64,000 bases of DNA from Mucilaginibacter lappiensis (GTDB lineage Bacteria > Bacteroidota > Bacteroidia > Sphingobacteriales > Sphingobacteriaceae). The DNA is taken from NCBI RefSeq assembly GCF_900155965.1, contig NZ_FTMG01000006.1, positions 186,001 to 250,000 on the forward strand. The letters are read 5' to 3'. Both the position numbers and the translations under genes were made by a program. The notes beneath the pieces are model-generated. The model made no database searches. It was not told the origin of the DNA and saw only the letters and a list, made by a program, of their open reading frames with translations. Below, piece after piece: positions 60,695-64,000 of this stretch (position 1 is the first letter of the stretch; every line of letters starts with the position of its first letter).

Positions 60695-61396
60695 ATGACA
60701 TTGCAATGTATAGCTATTGATGATGAGCCCCTGGCTTTAAGGCTGATAAGCGAGTATGTATCGCGCTTCCCGGCCCTGCAGCTAGTGAAAACATTTGATG
60801 ATGCCATATCAGGCGCTGAGTTTTTAAAAGCCAAGCCCGTCGATCTACTTTTTATTGATATCAATATGCCCGATATTACCGGTATCGATCTGGTACGATC
60901 TCTGGAGATAAAACCCATCGTCATATTTACTACCGCTTATAAAAACTTTGCCTACGAGGGCTTTGAGCTGGAGGCGCTTGACTATATCCTGAAACCCATC
61001 GACTTTAAGCGGTTTGAAAAGGCAGTAGAAAAAGCCATTGATTACCACCGTTACAAGAACCAGGCAAGCGGCGAAAAACCCGAAGAAAGCTTATATGTAT
61101 ATTCAGAATACCGCATGGTAAAAATTGACTTGAACGCCATTGAATATATTGAAAGCATGGAAGATTATATCAAGATACATCAAACCAATGCCCCCACGGT
61201 GCTTACATTGATGTCCCTAAAAAAAGTGCTTGAAAAACTGCCTGCCGATAAATTTCAGCGCATACACCGCAGCTATATTGTACCGCTGGGCAAGATCCGC
61301 TCTATCCAGAACCGTAAAATTAAATTGACCGATGTGGAGCTCCCGGTAAGCGACAGTTACCATGACATCATTCGCAACTGGATGAAATTCAGATGA
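60695..61396 (+). CDS. LytTR-family response regulator
   Basis: 233 residues. The receiver (1-120) has the acidic IDDEPLALR, Asp in FIDINMPDITGIDLV, TTAYKNFAYEGFEL and DYILKPIDFKRF. The C-terminal LytTR DNA-binding domain (about 135-230) has YSEYRMVKIDLNAIEYIESMEDYIKIH, MSLKKVLEKLP and FQRIHRSYIVPLGKI. It is co-transcribed with the kinase upstream. Confidence 0.95.
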   Translation: MTLQCIAIDDEPLALRLISEYVSRFPALQLVKTFDDAISGAEFLKAKPVDLLFIDINMPDITGIDLVRSLEIKPIVIFTTAYKNFAYEGFELEALDYILKPIDFKRFEKAVEKAIDYHRYKNQASGEKPEESLYVYSEYRMVKIDLNAIEYIESMEDYIKIHQTNAPTVLTLMSLKKVLEKLPADKFQRIHRSYIVPLGKIRSIQNRKIKLTDVELPVSDSYHDIIRNWMKFR

Positions 61397-61522
61397 AAAA
61401 ACCGCATCTATCGGCACAAAATCGCTGTTCACCGATACATTCCGCTTCCTGATTACTTCCTCACATACATTTACAGGAGTTAATAAAATACATTGTTTAA
61501 CTCCTTATTAATCCTGTAGATC

Positions 61523-62263
61523 ATGGAACGTAAAAGCTTTCTTCGCACCTTTGCTGTAGCTGCAGCAGCGGGCCCTTTGCTCATTGAAGCCTGTAAAAAA
61601 GATTCAACGTCAACCCAAACAGACAGTACCACCACAACTACTACATCAACTAACGGCACTACCTGTACCACCACCCCAACAGAAACAGAAGGGCCTTACC
61701 CTTATGTTGGCGGCGAAATAACCAACCCGCTGAACCGGGCTGATGTTACCGGTGGGCAAACCGGAGTACCCCTGGCCGTGAATTTCCTGGTAGTAAACGT
61801 GAACGACAACTGTAACGTAGTTACCGGTGCCCGGGTAGATATATGGCATTGCAATAAAGATGGCTACTACTCCGGATATGCAAACCAACCAGGATTGCTG
61901 GGCAGCAAAAGCTACGTAGGCGAAACCTGGCTGCGTGGATACTTACTTACTGATAGTTCTGGGCTGGCCAAATTCACTACTATTTATCCTGGTTGGTATG
62001 GCGGCAGGGCCACCCATATACACATGGAAGTTTTTGTAAACAGCGTATTGAAAAAAGTATCACAGCTTACTTTTTCTGAAACTATATCTGATGCCGTGCA
62101 TGTTTCTACTTTATATGCTACGCACGGGGTAAATCCTATACGCAACGCAAACGACAGCGTTTTTGGCGACTCAGCAACCGATCTGGCTTTGGAAACCCTG
62201 GCTTTAACCGGCAGCGTTTCAGCAGGATATTCCGGCACTTTTACTCTTGGCGTAGCACTTTAA
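61523..62263 (+). CDS. Intradiol ring-cleavage dioxygenase-like lipoprotein
   Basis: 246 residues. The N-terminus MERKSFLRTFAVAAAAGPLLIEACKK fits a lipoprotein signal with Cys at about 24, followed by a Ser/Thr-rich linker. The core resembles the protocatechuate 3,4-dioxygenase beta-sandwich: TETEGPYPY, GARVDIWHCNKDGYYSGY, YVGETWLRGYLLTDSSG, and the Fe-site segment YPGWYGGRATHIHMEVF with Tyr and two His ligands. Secreted members are common in Bacteroidota and may act on aromatic compounds from lignin or melanin; the substrate is unproven. Confidence 0.88.
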   Translation: MERKSFLRTFAVAAAAGPLLIEACKKDSTSTQTDSTTTTTTSTNGTTCTTTPTETEGPYPYVGGEITNPLNRADVTGGQTGVPLAVNFLVVNVNDNCNVVTGARVDIWHCNKDGYYSGYANQPGLLGSKSYVGETWLRGYLLTDSSGLAKFTTIYPGWYGGRATHIHMEVFVNSVLKKVSQLTFSETISDAVHVSTLYATHGVNPIRNANDSVFGDSATDLALETLALTGSVSAGYSGTFTLGVAL

Positions 62264-62264
62264 C

Positions 62265-62299
62265 GTTTTACGTACGACGTTTAAAGTTGTACGTAAAAC
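62265..62299. repeat. Hairpin after the dioxygenase gene
   Basis: GTTTTACGTAC at 62265-62275 and GTACGTAAAAC at 62289-62299 form an 11-bp stem over a 13-base loop, without a T-tract. It starts two bases after the stop codon; possibly a transcript-end stabiliser. Confidence 0.5.
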
Positions 62300-62347
62300 A
62301 TCAGTACTTCTAGATCAAAACGTATCACATACAACATATAACCCAAA

Positions 62348-62881
62348 ATGGCACTCATCAAATTAGCGTACAAACAGATCATTGATGCATCGGCGCAGGG
62401 CAAGTTTGAAAGAAGCGTGTTGCAGGCATCGTACCAGGAATTTTTACTCAAAATGCAGACTTACAATCCCAACCGGGAATTTAAAACTTTTACAGCGTTA
62501 AAGGTACATGACGGCCGGGCCAATTCATTGCATTATAAATTGAGTTTCGCGGTTGGGCATTTTATACAGACGTTGGATAATAAGATACCTGGACTTAGCG
62601 ATAACCTGGGCAATCCCGTCAAATTTGAAATACCGCAATTTGAGCTCATAGAATCGCACATCAATGATATCTCATCGCACAAAGTGGCTATCACTTATAC
62701 TACCGGTATTTTAACCCTGGTAAATCAACTGGCGGAGTTTATGGTATTGGCAGAGGGCGATGTATCTGAAAAATTTGTGGCCGATACTTTTATATTAAAA
62801 ATGCAGCAGGGGCTTTCTATAACCAGTTACCAGGAATATCAGCCCGAGTCGCTGTTTAAAGATACTTTCCAGCAGGTTTAA
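62348..62881 (+). CDS. Uncharacterised cytoplasmic protein
   Basis: 177 residues with no signal peptide, no cysteine and no membrane segment. Mostly helical (LIKLAYKQIIDASAQGKFERSV, YKLSFAVGHFIQTLD, LVNQLAEFMVLAEGD). No recognised family and no visible catalytic motif. Its own terminator follows. Context (dioxygenase, FAD monooxygenase) gives no firm hint. Confidence 0.65.
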   Translation: MALIKLAYKQIIDASAQGKFERSVLQASYQEFLLKMQTYNPNREFKTFTALKVHDGRANSLHYKLSFAVGHFIQTLDNKIPGLSDNLGNPVKFEIPQFELIESHINDISSHKVAITYTTGILTLVNQLAEFMVLAEGDVSEKFVADTFILKMQQGLSITSYQEYQPESLFKDTFQQV

Positions 62882-62915
62882 TCCTATTACCCCTTTTTTC
62901 ATCATGTCAGGTTGG

Positions 62916-62949
62916 GCGTCTGTGTGTTTTACATGCAGGCGCTTTTTTG
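62916..62949 (+). terminator. Intrinsic terminator after the uncharacterised gene
   Basis: GCGTCTG at 62916-62922 pairs with CAGGCGC at 62936-62942 (one G-U), followed by TTTTTTG. It reaches the stop codon of the convergent monooxygenase gene. Confidence 0.8.
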
Positions 62950-64000
62950 TTATGCTTTAACAAAACCCACTACGTTTTGCAGGTAGTTATCCATCATTTC
63001 CATATCTACCACATCATTAATAAAACCGATGTGCATATCCGGGCGAACGATGAGCGCTTTTTTCTGCTTTTCTTTAATGCCGAAAGCATCAAATACGTGT
63101 TGATTTTTAGCTGATGGCGGCAGGTAAAAAAAGTTGAGGGCACCTGTATAATTCTGGGTAATCCATTTGGCGAGGGTAAACAAGTCGAGCTCCTGCAATT
63201 TGCCCAGGGTTATCATGGTAAAACCAGGCTTGCTGCACCATTCATGCAGATCGGTTTCCTGTTGTTTCTTTTCGTCGAACACTTTGAGGTATGGCAGCCT
63301 GTCACCTGCTTTTATGGGCGAATCATGGCTCAAATGCAGATTGATCTGGCTTTCACGATAGTTAATGCCGGTTTGGGATATCCGCTTAAAAAAAGCTTCT
63401 CGTAATGCCGGTTTGCCCCAAACGTTTTTCAGTATAACAGGTAACACCCATTTTTTGAACAGGCCAACAAACCAATTACGCGACAGTATTAATTTAAAAA
63501 CACGGTCGGTGGTGTTCAGCAGATCTTTGGCTACTGGCATGCGTTCGGCAGCATAACTTTCCAGTATTTTTTCCTGTAGTTGATTATTTACGACGCCAGC
63601 CAGTTTCCAGGCCAGGTTGTAAGCGTCCTGCAAACCGGTATTCATACCCTGTCCGCCTACCGGCGAATGGATATGTGCGGCATCACCAATTAAAAAACAC
63701 CTGTTCTGCCTGAAATTATCGGCCATTCGGTGATGCAGCCGATAGGTGGTAAACCAGTTAGTATGTTCTACGCCGATAGTTTGCCCGGTAATGGCATTCA
63801 AAAAAGGCAGTGCTTCTTCTATTGAGAAGTCACCTCTTTGATCAAGTCCAGCAGGCAACTGACCAACAATACGGTAACACTGCTCTTCGGGCATTGGAAA
63901 AAATGCGGCGAATCCTTTTTTTGCTAGAAACAGGTTCACTTTATCGCCAAAAGCATTATTTATCTTTACATCGGCCAGGTAAAACTGGTGTTGGTAGGTA
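62950..64000 (-). CDS. FAD-dependent monooxygenase (PHBH-type), 5' end outside window
   Basis: The frame is open to the right edge: residues encoded by 63940-64000 (YQHQFYLADVKINNAFGDK) run straight into the part visible to 62950, so the N-terminal dinucleotide motif lies outside. The visible 350 residues include the second FAD motif CFLIGDAAHIHSPVGGQGMN followed by TGLQDAYNLAWKLAGV, and a C-terminal thioredoxin-like domain (LPYLKVFDEKKQQETDLHEWC and on) as in phenol-hydroxylase-like enzymes. These hydroxylate aromatic rings, and with the nearby dioxygenase this might form a small aromatic-degradation group, but the genes are not in one operon. Confidence 0.85.
   Translation of the reverse strand, partial: TYQHQFYLADVKINNAFGDKVNLFLAKKGFAAFFPMPEEQCYRIVGQLPAGLDQRGDFSIEEALPFLNAITGQTIGVEHTNWFTTYRLHHRMADNFRQNRCFLIGDAAHIHSPVGGQGMNTGLQDAYNLAWKLAGVVNNQLQEKILESYAAERMPVAKDLLNTTDRVFKLILSRNWFVGLFKKWVLPVILKNVWGKPALREAFFKRISQTGINYRESQINLHLSHDSPIKAGDRLPYLKVFDEKKQQETDLHEWCSKPGFTMITLGKLQELDLFTLAKWITQNYTGALNFFYLPPSAKNQHVFDAFGIKEKQKKALIVRPDMHIGFINDVVDMEMMDNYLQNVVGFVKA

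Overview
The window is about 64 kb of chromosome from a member of the Bacteroidota, most likely a sphingobacterium close to Mucilaginibacter or Pedobacter (inferred from gene content, not from a search). The signs are Bacteroidota-type -7 promoter boxes (TAnnTTTG) directly in front of several start codons, Bacteroidota-specific families (IPExxxVDY, HYC_CC_PP, DUF1835, carboxypeptidase-regulatory-like secreted proteins, small outer-membrane beta-barrels), a class II B12-dependent ribonucleotide reductase, and many intergenic inverted repeats. No phage, insertion sequence, CRISPR array or rRNA is visible, so this is mostly core chromosome with accessory patches.

Layout. 1-9 kb: a DUF5009 membrane acyltransferase cut by the left edge, divergent pdxA and rsmA, an EcsC-like protein, a 2-hydroxyacid dehydrogenase, greA, a HIT protein, and a protein gene without a normal start codon. 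9-16 kb: a divergent FMN-binding protein and MocR-type regulator, a small barrel protein, and a 1142-residue secreted ThuA / sugar-dehydrogenase / PKD / cytochrome c / carbohydrate-binding fusion. 15.7-16.1 kb: two tandem tRNA-like genes with very long variable arms, read from a consensus promoter, next to a divergent Lrp/AsnC regulator. 16.9-25 kb: tex, an SGNH hydrolase, a prolyl oligopeptidase and small secreted proteins. 25.2-29.1 kb: a 1317-residue multi-QxW lectin-like protein with a helical domain resembling a toxin architecture.

29-37 kb: lpxH, prfA preceded by two overlapping mini-ORFs, apbE, then an operon of a Lys/Pro-rich secreted protein, an outer-membrane protein and an OmpR-type two-component system, and an OmpA-like lipoprotein. 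37.5-39.3 kb: a likely metal-handling operon (HYC_CC_PP protein, HMA-domain protein, barrel protein). 39-45 kb: a coiled-coil membrane protein, a GHL10-type glycoside hydrolase, an SDR, a DUF1835 protein and a CarboxypepD_reg-like protein. 45-56 kb: nrdJ, a thioredoxin-like protein, a DUF4386 membrane protein, pyk with the IPExxxVDY gene, and the divergent acpP-fabF-rnc fatty-acid / RNase III cluster. 56.5-64 kb: yicC-gmk-nadD, miaE, a LytS/LytTR sensor-regulator pair, an intradiol-dioxygenase-like lipoprotein, an unknown protein and an FAD monooxygenase cut by the right edge.

The least explained element is the pair of tRNA-like genes at 15777-16091. They have perfect 7-bp acceptor stems, canonical D and T arms, variable regions of 40-44 nt, G at the discriminator position and an apparent GUC anticodon, a combination that no standard tRNA class has. 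Further points of interest are the lectin/helical giant protein, the mini-ORF chain in front of prfA, and the intergenic hairpins that share a small vocabulary of short words.
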